Source of the DNA: Tannerella sp.
Lineage (GTDB): Bacteria; Bacteroidota; Bacteroidia; Bacteroidales; Tannerellaceae
Direction of reading: 5' to 3'
DNA length: 5,952 bases
Assembly (NCBI GenBank): GCA_031289445.1
Contig: JAITPL010000154.1
Span: 1 to 5,952, forward strand
Under the pieces are notes generated by a model. That model was not told where the DNA came from. It saw only the letters and a program-made list of their open reading frames with translations, and ran no database searches. How positions within the stretch are numbered: position 1 is the first letter of the stretch; each line of letters begins with the position of its first letter. This document shows, in pieces, positions 1 through 5,086 of this stretch. The translations under genes were made by a program, and so were the position numbers.

Positions 1-249
1 ACGCGCAGGGACGACAAGCCCAGCGGCTCGCACGGCGATGTGGTAGTGTTGGGAGACAAGGCATATATTTTCTATTTCACCCATCCCGGACGTGAAGAAC
101 ATGGCAAAGACAGTATGAACGAAATAGGGAATATCCCTTACGAATTGAGGCGTTCTTCTATTCAGGTAGCCGAACTTGATGTTGTTAACGGAGAACTGAC
201 TGTGAAGGACAGGAACAAACCCTTTGATTTTTATCTGCCTGATTTATAA
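1..249 (+). CDS. Glycoside-hydrolase-like protein, C-terminal end (gene cut by left window edge)
   Basis: An open frame runs from base 1 to a TAA at 247-249 with no internal stop; the true start lies outside the window. The 82 visible residues include GSHGDVVVLGDKAYIFYFTH, followed by a polar stretch and a strand-like end (ELTVKDRNKPFDFYLPDL). Short alternating strands with an H-x-D-V-V-V and a YIFYFTHPG segment are what I associate with five-bladed beta-propeller glycoside hydrolases of the GH43/GH32 type in Bacteroidetes, where they usually belong to polysaccharide-utilisation loci. The sensor-kinase remnant just downstream fits such a locus. A GTG at 40 could act as a start, but the frame is open upstream and the homologous-looking residues begin before it, so a longer gene is preferred. 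Coding is well supported; the family assignment is moderate, and the catalytic residues are not in view. Confidence 0.6.
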   Translation, partial: TRRDDKPSGSHGDVVVLGDKAYIFYFTHPGREEHGKDSMNEIGNIPYELRRSSIQVAELDVVNGELTVKDRNKPFDFYLPDL

Positions 250-294
250 GATAGTAAAGACGGAAAAGTATTGCAGGAGGGATTTTGTACAGGA

Positions 295-464
295 TTGAAA
301 AAACGAAACGATGACATCAACCAACAAAAGAGGACCGGCTGATTCTCCTTTCCAAGCCATTGGAAGAAGCCACACATGCCAAACTCGTCTTTTTCACCAA
401 TATCTCACACGAATTTAGAACTCCCCTCACCCTCATATCATCTCCGGTAAGTTCCCTGTTATCG
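295..464 (+). pseudogene. Remnant of a hybrid two-component system histidine kinase (H-box region)
   Basis: Codons from 360 read [20 protein letters not shown] and continue [15 protein letters not shown]. This is the dimerisation/phosphoacceptor (HisKA) segment of Bacteroidetes hybrid two-component sensors, with the H-box histidine in SHEFRTP. The residues just upstream fit the same family only if the frame changes: [12 protein letters not shown] is read in the frame starting at 295, and [10 protein letters not shown] in the frame used from 330. A lost A in the AAAA run at 326-329 would explain the shift. No start codon, periplasmic beta-propeller region, membrane helix, ATPase domain, receiver or AraC domain is present, so only about 55 codons of a protein normally over 1,300 residues remain. 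The similarity stops at about 460-464, where the A-tract of the following promoter begins. The gene was clearly broken; whether by the downstream ATPase insertion is inference. Confidence 0.75.
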
Positions 465-475
465 AAAAAAATTAT

Positions 476-483
476 TATCTTTG
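476..483 (+). promoter_or_regulatory. Predicted -7 box of the first ATPase gene
   Basis: TATCTTTG matches the Bacteroidetes primary-sigma -7 consensus TAnnTTTG. It follows an A7 tract (465-471) introduced by TTATCG. A TTTG-like -33 box at the expected spacing is poor (around 453-459). The segment 459-484 resembles the sequence before the second ATPase gene (1766-1792), which supports a shared promoter unit. Transcription would start near 487-490, giving a leader of about 30 bases before the ATG at 520. No Shine-Dalgarno sequence is seen, as is usual in this phylum. Confidence 0.6.
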
Positions 484-519
484 CATTATTATTTTATGGT
501 AATTATAAAACAATAATTT

Positions 520-1671
520 ATGATTAAGATTGTAAATCCCTTTATTACAGGCGGTTACATAGGAGCAAAATACTTCTGTGACCGTAAAGACGAGAGCGAA
601 CAAGTGATACGTTACCTCGAAAACGGTAACAACGTTACGTTGATTTCTACCCGGCGTATGGGTAAGACCGGACTGATACATCATTGCTTTAACAACAAGG
701 CAATACAGAAAGGATACCATACGTTTTTTGTGGATATCTACGCCACAAAGTCGCTGAATGATTTCGTTTTCCTTCTGAGCAAAAGCATCTTCGACGGTTT
801 GAAATCGTCGAATCGCAAGACGCTCGAAGTATTTCTGGGCGCTATCAAATCGCTTCGACCGGAAATGTCTTTCGACGAAAACGGTATGCCTTCATTTTCT
901 CTCGGAATAGGCGACATCAAACGGCCGGAAACCTCGCTCGACGAGATATTCCACTATCTCAAAAAAGCGTCGAGGCCTTGTATCGTGGCTATAGACGAGT
1001 TTCAGCAGATAACGAATTATCCGGAAAAAAATATTGAAGCTCTGCTTCGCACCTACGTTCAGCGCTGTCCGCTTACCCGCTTTATTTTCGCAGGCAGCCA
1101 GAGGCATTTGATGGGCGAGATGTTTGTTTCGGCGGCACGGCCTTTCTTTGCCAGCACGTCGATGATAAATCTTGAAGCGATAGACCGCCTAAAATACGTT
1201 GAATTTGCACGGAAGCATTTCAGGGCAGGCGAGAAGGATATAAGCGTCGAAGCGGTTGAGCGAGTGTACGACATCTTCGAGGGTATCACGTGGTACATAC
1301 AAAAGACGCTCAATGTACTATTCAGTGAAACCCCGACCGGCGCTCTCTGTACGCTCGAAATGGTGAATGATGCTGTGAAATTCGTTGTAGATTCCAACAA
1401 ATACACCTATTCGGAAAATATGTTCCGCCTGCCCGACAAACAAGGTAAACTGCTGATAGCCATAGCTAAAGACCACAGAGTGGCGGCGCCAACGTCGTCG
1501 GGTTTCGTGAAGCGCCACAATCTGGTATCGGCCAGTTCGGTGCAGGCCGCTCTCAACGGATTATTGGTAAAAGAGTTTGTTACCCGCGACGAAGCCGGTT
1601 TCGCTGTCTATGACAGGTTTTTCGAGATATGGCTATCAACTGTTTTCGGAAATGGATATAAGATTTACTGA
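520..1671 (+). CDS. Archaeal-type AAA/STAND-like ATPase, copy 1 (ATPase_2 family)
   Basis: This 383-residue protein has the layout of the ATPase_2 (archaeal ATPase, COG1672-like) family that is multiplied in many Bacteroidetes genomes. An N-terminal NPF and YFCDRK motif (residues 6-23) precedes a P-loop, STRRMGKT, at 43-50. A Walker [12 protein letters not shown], lies at 154-164 with D159/E160, and a sensor-like strand, FIFAGSQ, at 188-194. A helical, winged-helix-like region covers about 300-372. There is no signal peptide or membrane segment, so it is probably cytosolic. Its role is unknown; relatives are suspected signalling or defence ATPases, but nothing here proves that. The start at 520 is chosen because the N-terminus then aligns residue for residue with copy 2. 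The last 21 codons (from 1609) are almost identical to those of copy 2, unlike the rest. A fragment of the permease gene starts 1 base after its stop, so this copy probably once stood directly before that transporter gene. Confidence 0.88.
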   Translation: MIKIVNPFITGGYIGAKYFCDRKDESEQVIRYLENGNNVTLISTRRMGKTGLIHHCFNNKAIQKGYHTFFVDIYATKSLNDFVFLLSKSIFDGLKSSNRKTLEVFLGAIKSLRPEMSFDENGMPSFSLGIGDIKRPETSLDEIFHYLKKASRPCIVAIDEFQQITNYPEKNIEALLRTYVQRCPLTRFIFAGSQRHLMGEMFVSAARPFFASTSMINLEAIDRLKYVEFARKHFRAGEKDISVEAVERVYDIFEGITWYIQKTLNVLFSETPTGALCTLEMVNDAVKFVVDSNKYTYSENMFRLPDKQGKLLIAIAKDHRVAAPTSSGFVKRHNLVSASSVQAALNGLLVKEFVTRDEAGFAVYDRFFEIWLSTVFGNGYKIY

Positions 1672-1731
1672 AATGATTCGCAATAAAACGGTTTTCTTCT
1701 CTTTGGCGGGCTTGCTGTTAGTTGTTCTGTT
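1609..1731 (+). repeat. Long direct repeat, left copy (ATPase 3' end plus permease 5' end)
   Basis: These 123 bases match 2892-3015 with 7 substitutions and a single-base indel (TGAA-ATG against TGAAAATG), about 93-94% identity by eye. They cover the last 21 codons of ATPase 1, the stop, and the first 59 bases of a permease gene. Similarity begins abruptly at TATGACAGG, the conserved YDRFF motif, and ends abruptly after CTGTT. Upstream of it the two ATPase genes are only moderately similar. Confidence 0.93.
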
Positions 1732-1753
1732 AGAAGTTATTGAAAAAAAATAA
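1673..1753 (+). pseudogene. Truncated 5' fragment of the FecCD-type permease gene
   Basis: ATG at 1673 opens a 26-codon frame whose first 19 codons encode exactly the same residues as the start of the intact permease at 2957 (MIRNKTVFFSLAGLLLVVL). The frame then runs into unrelated A-rich sequence, giving LEVIEKK and a TAA at 1751-1753. The four base differences from the intact gene within these codons (TTC/TTT, GCG/GCA, TTA/TTG, GTT/GTC) are all synonymous, so most divergence seems to have accumulated while both sequences encoded permease. The peptide would be only the first part of a membrane helix and is unlikely to function. It marks the old junction between ATPase 1 and the transporter gene. 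Confidence 0.9.
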
Positions 1754-1784
1754 TTGAGATTGTGATTATTGAAAAAAAATAATT
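1737..1784. repeat. A-rich direct repeat with 29-base period
   Basis: The 19-base unit TTATTGAAAAAAAATAATT occurs at 1737-1755 and again at 1766-1784. The bases after the first copy (GAGATTG) align with the -7 box end after the second (ACCTTTG), so the first copy looks like a degenerate version of the promoter. A related segment, TTATCG plus A7, lies before ATPase 1 at 459-471. Confidence 0.9.
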
Positions 1785-1791
1785 ACCTTTG
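1759..1791 (+). promoter_or_regulatory. Predicted promoter of the second ATPase and probably the ABC transporter operon
   Basis: TACCTTTG at 1784-1791 matches the Bacteroidetes -7 consensus TAnnTTTG. ATTG at 1759-1762 is a possible -33 box (consensus TTTG), with 21 bases between them. Transcription would begin at about 1795-1798, only a few bases before the ATG at 1800 (or the in-frame ATG at 1806), so the transcript would be leaderless or nearly so. No closer promoter is seen for the permease and ATP-binding genes, which follow with gaps of 2 and 6 bases. Confidence 0.6.
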
Positions 1792-1799
1792 CCGAAAAA

Positions 1800-2954
1800 A
1801 TGACTATGGAGAGAAATCCTTTTTTAATTCAAACGTATGTCTCGCCGGAGTATTTCTGCGACCGCAAAACGGAAACCGACGAGATTATCCGTAAGCTGAC
1901 AAATGGCAACAACATGTTGCTTATGTCGCCTCGCAGGATGGGTAAAACAGGGCTGATTGAGCATTGTTTTTACCAAAAAGCGCTGAACAGGAACTGTTAT
2001 CTGTTCTATATCGACATCTATGCAACTGCCAACCTCCAAGAGTTTGTCTATATGCTGGGCAAGTCAATTTTTGACAAACTGAAGCCTAAGGGGAAAAATG
2101 TATTGGATGGCTTTTTCTCGGTGATTACCTCTTTGCGTCCTGCGTTTCGTTTGGATGAACAGAGCGGGCAACCGGTGTTTGATATCGGAGTAGGCGAGAT
2201 TAAATCACCGGAATATTCTATTGAAGAGATATTTAAATATCTTCAAAATGCCGATAAACCGTGCATTGTCGCCATAGACGAGTTTCAACAGATAGCCAAA
2301 TATCCGCAAAATAACGTGGAAGCAATACTGCGAACACACGTTCAAAAGGCGAGCAACTGTACGTTTCTGTTCGCCGGAAGCCAGCATCACCTTTTGCGCA
2401 ACATCTTTTTTTCGGCGTCGCGACCGTTCTACCAGAGCGTTTCAGTTCTCACGCTGACCTGTATAGACAAAGAGGTCTATGTCAAGTTTGTGCTCAATCA
2501 TTTTCTACAGCATCAAAAGAAAATATCAAGCGAGATTGCCGGAATGGTGTATGAGGCCTTCGAAGGTCATACATTTTATATCCAATCAATTTTTAACGAG
2601 TTGTATTCGCTGCTTGACAAAGAAGAAGAATGTACTGCCGAGATGTTGCAAATAGCCCTCGACAGAAAAATAAAGTCGTTCGAGACCATCTATCAGGATA
2701 CTCTCGTACTTCTGTCTCAACGCCAGAAGGAGGTTTTGTATGCTATTTCCAAGGCAAGAAAGGCTTCCAACATATCCTCTATCGAGTTTGTGAACAAATA
2801 CGGATTAAAATCTCCATCTTCAGTTCAATCAGCCGTAAAACAACTGATTGAAAAGGAACTTGTATTTATGGATAATTCTGTTTATCAAGTATATGACAGG
2901 TTTTTCGGGATATGGCTATCGACTGTTTTTGGAAATGGATATAAGATTTACTGA
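1800..2954 (+). CDS. Archaeal-type AAA/STAND-like ATPase, copy 2 (ATPase_2 family)
   Basis: This 384-residue paralogue of the preceding ATPase is roughly 50% identical over the first 100 residues by eye count. It keeps NPF (6-8), YFCDRK (18-23), the P-loop SPRRMGKT (43-50), Walker [12 protein letters not shown] (155-165, D160/E161), the sensor-like FLFAGSQ (189-195) and a winged-helix-like C-terminal region. Nothing suggests export. The last 20 residues differ from copy 1 at one position (G370 against E) and are encoded by the 94%-identical direct repeat, so the gene looks like a foreign body fused to the resident C-terminal end. Its TGA lies 2 bases before the permease ATG, so the two are probably co-transcribed and translationally coupled. 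Base composition appears more A+T-rich than in the transporter genes. The start at 1800 aligns with copy 1; ATG 1806 is an alternative. Function is unknown; a role with the transporter is suggested only by position. Confidence 0.88.
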   Translation: MTMERNPFLIQTYVSPEYFCDRKTETDEIIRKLTNGNNMLLMSPRRMGKTGLIEHCFYQKALNRNCYLFYIDIYATANLQEFVYMLGKSIFDKLKPKGKNVLDGFFSVITSLRPAFRLDEQSGQPVFDIGVGEIKSPEYSIEEIFKYLQNADKPCIVAIDEFQQIAKYPQNNVEAILRTHVQKASNCTFLFAGSQHHLLRNIFFSASRPFYQSVSVLTLTCIDKEVYVKFVLNHFLQHQKKISSEIAGMVYEAFEGHTFYIQSIFNELYSLLDKEEECTAEMLQIALDRKIKSFETIYQDTLVLLSQRQKEVLYAISKARKASNISSIEFVNKYGLKSPSSVQSAVKQLIEKELVFMDNSVYQVYDRFFGIWLSTVFGNGYKIY

Positions 2955-3015
2955 AAATGATTCGCAATAAAACGGTTTTCTTTTCTTTGGCAGGCTTGCT
3001 GTTGGTTGTCCTGTT
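2892..3015 (+). repeat. Long direct repeat, right copy
   Basis: This is the 124-base partner of 1609-1731. It contains the last 21 codons of ATPase 2, its stop and the first 59 bases of the intact permease gene. Together the two copies flank a 1,160-base unit (1732-2891) that holds the A-rich repeat, the promoter and the first 364 codons of ATPase 2. Confidence 0.93.
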
Positions 3016-3994
3016 TGCGACCAACCTGATATATGGGGCGGTATCCATACCCTTGACGGCGGTAATGAGCATACTTGGCGGCGGCGATGGCAGTAATGCC
3101 GCATGGCAACATATTGTCATGCTGTCGCGTCTGCCACAGGCGGTTACTGCACTGTTTGCAGGCTCTTCGCTTGCAGTTAGCGGCCTGTTGCTACAGACAC
3201 TTTTTCGCAACCCCCTGGCCGGCCCTTCCATACTTGGCATAAGCGACGGAGCTAACCTTGGCGTGGCGATTATGATGCTGCTTTTAGGAAACTCCTTCGT
3301 TATCTTCTCGGCCTACTCGCTTAGCGGCTCTATGGCGATTATTATCTCGGCCTTTGTCGGCGCATGTCTGATATTGGGCGTCATCATTTACTTTTCCACT
3401 AAAGTGAGCAGTCCGGTCATGCTTCTTATAATAGGTATTATGATAGGATTCCTCGCCTCTTCGGTAATTTCGATCCTCAACTTCTATTCCGCAGCCGACA
3501 GGGTACGCGCTTATGTGATGTGGGGACTTGGAAATTTTTCGGGCGTTTCGGTCGATAGGATGCCGTTCTTTATTATAGCCTCCTCGATAGGACTTTTTAT
3601 ATCCGTTATGCTTATAAAACCGCTTAATGCCCTGCTTCTGGGCGAGATGTATGCAAGCAATCTTGGGGTCAAGGTCAGGCGGACGCGGATTATCATACTG
3701 TTTTGCACAGGCTTGCTAACAGCCACGGTAACAGCCTTTTGCGGGCCGGTGTCTTTTATCGGTCTTGCTGTGCCTCATATCGCCAGACTGATGCTCGGCT
3801 CATCTAACCACAATCTGTTGCTGCCTGTAACCATCATTGCGGGCGCTGCAGTTGCTCTGCTGTGCAATCTGCTCACCGTCTTTCCCGGCTCCGACAGTAT
3901 CCTGCCGCTCAACGCCATCACCCCGATTGTAGGAGCGCCTGTGATTATCTACGTGATTGTCAACCGCAAGAATATTCATTATTTTAATAACTAA
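2957..3994 (+). CDS. FecCD/BtuC-type ABC transporter permease (iron-siderophore, haem or cobalamin)
   Basis: This 345-residue, very hydrophobic protein is of normal length for the FecCD family (PF01032), inner-membrane channel subunits that import iron chelates, haem or cobalamin. After a first helix (about 8-30) it has the family core RLPQAVTALFAGSSLAVSG (58-76) leading into LLLQTLFRNPLAGPSILGIS (77-96). The GPVSFIGLAVPHIARLMLG motif stands at 263-281, just after the cytoplasmic loop that contacts the ATP-binding subunit. The end has LPLNAITPIVGAPVIIYVI (317-335). Nine or ten membrane helices are apparent. It starts 2 bases after ATPase 2 and lies 6 bases before its likely ATP-binding partner. 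The substrate cannot be told from the sequence, and no periplasmic binding protein is encoded in the window. A broken copy of its 5' end lies at 1673. Nothing indicates damage to this copy. Confidence 0.95.
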   Translation: MIRNKTVFFSLAGLLLVVLFATNLIYGAVSIPLTAVMSILGGGDGSNAAWQHIVMLSRLPQAVTALFAGSSLAVSGLLLQTLFRNPLAGPSILGISDGANLGVAIMMLLLGNSFVIFSAYSLSGSMAIIISAFVGACLILGVIIYFSTKVSSPVMLLIIGIMIGFLASSVISILNFYSAADRVRAYVMWGLGNFSGVSVDRMPFFIIASSIGLFISVMLIKPLNALLLGEMYASNLGVKVRRTRIIILFCTGLLTATVTAFCGPVSFIGLAVPHIARLMLGSSNHNLLLPVTIIAGAAVALLCNLLTVFPGSDSILPLNAITPIVGAPVIIYVIVNRKNIHYFNN

Positions 3995-4000
3995 CAGGTC

Positions 4001-5014
4001 ATGAATCCGGTCATAGAAATATCAAACCTGAAAATCGGGTATCCGCGCTCCGTAGTTCACGAAGCTATTGATGCGCAACTGTTTGCCGGTCGCCTGACCT
4101 CGCTGCTCGGACTTAACGGCGCGGGCAAGTCAACTCTGCTGCGTACCGTCTGCGGCTTCCAACCTGCACTTGGCGGCGAGATACTCATCAATGGACGTCA
4201 TCTAAAGGAATATTCGCAGGGCGAACTGTCGCGCATCATTGGAGTAGTGCTGACGGAGAAGACTAATGCCGGAGGAATAACCGTTGCCGAGTTAGTCGCG
4301 CTCGGACGCCATCCCTACACCGGCTTTTTCGGACGGCTTACGACGGCTGACCGCCGGATAGTTGATGAGGCTATTGAAGCGGTTGGGATGAACAGTAAAG
4401 CCGACTGCTACGTATCTGAACTGTCGGACGGCGAAAGGCAAAAGGTGATGATAGCCAAAGTACTTGCGCAGGAATGTCCGGTGATTCTTCTGGACGAGCC
4501 AACGGCTTATCTTGACGTTACAAGCCGCATTGAGACAATCTCGCTACTGCATCGCTTGGCCGCCGGACAGAACAAGGCTGTTCTGCTTTCGACGCACGAC
4601 CTCGACCTCGCCTTGCAGATGAGCGATTGTCTCTGGTTGCTTGACCCTCGGCGTCCATTGACGGTAGGAGCGCCGGAAGATATTATTCTCAACGGCGATT
4701 TCGAACTATTCTTCGACCGCGAGGGAATCAAATTCGACCCCTCTACCGGTAAACTTACCTCCGTCCTACTCGCAAATCCTATAGCTGTAGAAGGCGATTT
4801 CAATACTTCTTACTGGGTAGGTAACGCGCTTATCCGAAACGGTTTCCGTCCGGTATCGGTTGCCGAGTCGGATGTTAGGATAGTCTGTCGCAGTCCGCGG
4901 GATATTTCGCTTTATCTCCCCGACGGACATGAAATAACTGCCGTCGGCGTCGCGGAAGCGGTAGAAGCGCTGATTACGGAACGAAAACAACTCAACGAAA
5001 TAGGAAGTATGTAA
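4001..5014 (+). CDS. ABC transporter ATP-binding protein of the FecE/BtuD/HmuV type, with C-terminal extension
   Basis: This cytoplasmic nucleotide-binding subunit would power the preceding permease. Walker A GLNGAGKS is at 37-44, the signature LSDGERQ at 141-147 (instead of LSGGQ), Walker B VILLDEPTAYLD at 161-172 with E166, and the switch histidine in STHD at 197-200. At the Q-loop, where a glutamine is expected, the protein reads VVLTEKTNA (82-90), so T85/E86 stand in its place; the following VAELVALGRHPYTG matches the family. The protein has 337 residues, against about 250-270 for most relatives. Residues from about 255 form an extra strand-rich region (for example YWVGNALIRNGFRPVSVAES) of unknown role, possibly regulatory. 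I have the impression that such long forms are common in Bacteroidetes, but could not check. ATG 4001 lies 6 bases after the permease stop. Substrate is unassigned: iron-chelate, haem or cobalamin. Confidence 0.94.
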   Translation: MNPVIEISNLKIGYPRSVVHEAIDAQLFAGRLTSLLGLNGAGKSTLLRTVCGFQPALGGEILINGRHLKEYSQGELSRIIGVVLTEKTNAGGITVAELVALGRHPYTGFFGRLTTADRRIVDEAIEAVGMNSKADCYVSELSDGERQKVMIAKVLAQECPVILLDEPTAYLDVTSRIETISLLHRLAAGQNKAVLLSTHDLDLALQMSDCLWLLDPRRPLTVGAPEDIILNGDFELFFDREGIKFDPSTGKLTSVLLANPIAVEGDFNTSYWVGNALIRNGFRPVSVAESDVRIVCRSPRDISLYLPDGHEITAVGVAEAVEALITERKQLNEIGSM

Positions 5015-5020
5015 TTCCCC

Positions 5021-5061
5021 AAAAAAAAGAGATTACCCAGCATTTCCGCCGGATAATCTCT
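5021..5061 (-). terminator. Rho-independent terminator of the minus-strand gene
   Basis: GAGATTA at 5029-5035 pairs with TAATCTC at 5054-5060. An A-T pair (5028/5061) extends the stem outward, and two G-C pairs (5037-5038 with 5051-5052) follow one mismatch inward, leaving a 12-base loop. On the minus strand the hairpin runs straight into a T tract (complement of A8 at 5021-5028), which is the classic arrangement. It lies 26 bases beyond the stop of the minus-strand gene. On the plus strand it is followed only by TCTCTCTT, so it may also end the transporter operon, less strongly. Confidence 0.75.
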
Positions 5062-5086
5062 CTCTTAAAAAAAACTGATGGCAAGT

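Noticed and set aside
275..280. AGGAGG Shine-Dalgarno-like sequence
   Set aside because: No plausible start codon with a coding frame follows it. The kinase remnant there is broken, and Bacteroidetes rarely use such sites.
496..516. Upstream mini-frame of six codons (MVIIKQ) before ATPase 1
   Set aside because: It is very short, lies in an A+T-rich leader, has no support beyond an ATG and a stop, and has no equivalent before ATPase 2.
1059..1406. Minus-strand open frame inside ATPase 1
   Set aside because: It overlaps a well-supported gene with P-loop and Walker B motifs and shows no recognisable protein features of its own.
1737..1784. CRISPR array or iteron origin
   Set aside because: There are only two A-rich copies with a 10-base spacer, next to a promoter. 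No cas or replication gene is visible.
2630..2851. Alternative-frame plus-strand open frame within ATPase 2
   Set aside because: It lies wholly inside the winged-helix-like region of the real gene and has no equivalent in copy 1.
1609..3015. Classical insertion sequence or transposon formed by the direct repeats
   Set aside because: There is no transposase, no terminal inverted repeat and no short target duplication. The repeats consist of gene ends, so recombination or long target duplication fits better.
2866..3240. Minus-strand open frame across the ATPase 2 and permease junction
   Set aside because: It crosses two supported genes and has a low-complexity, shadow-like translation; the duplicated stretch does not preserve it as a gene.
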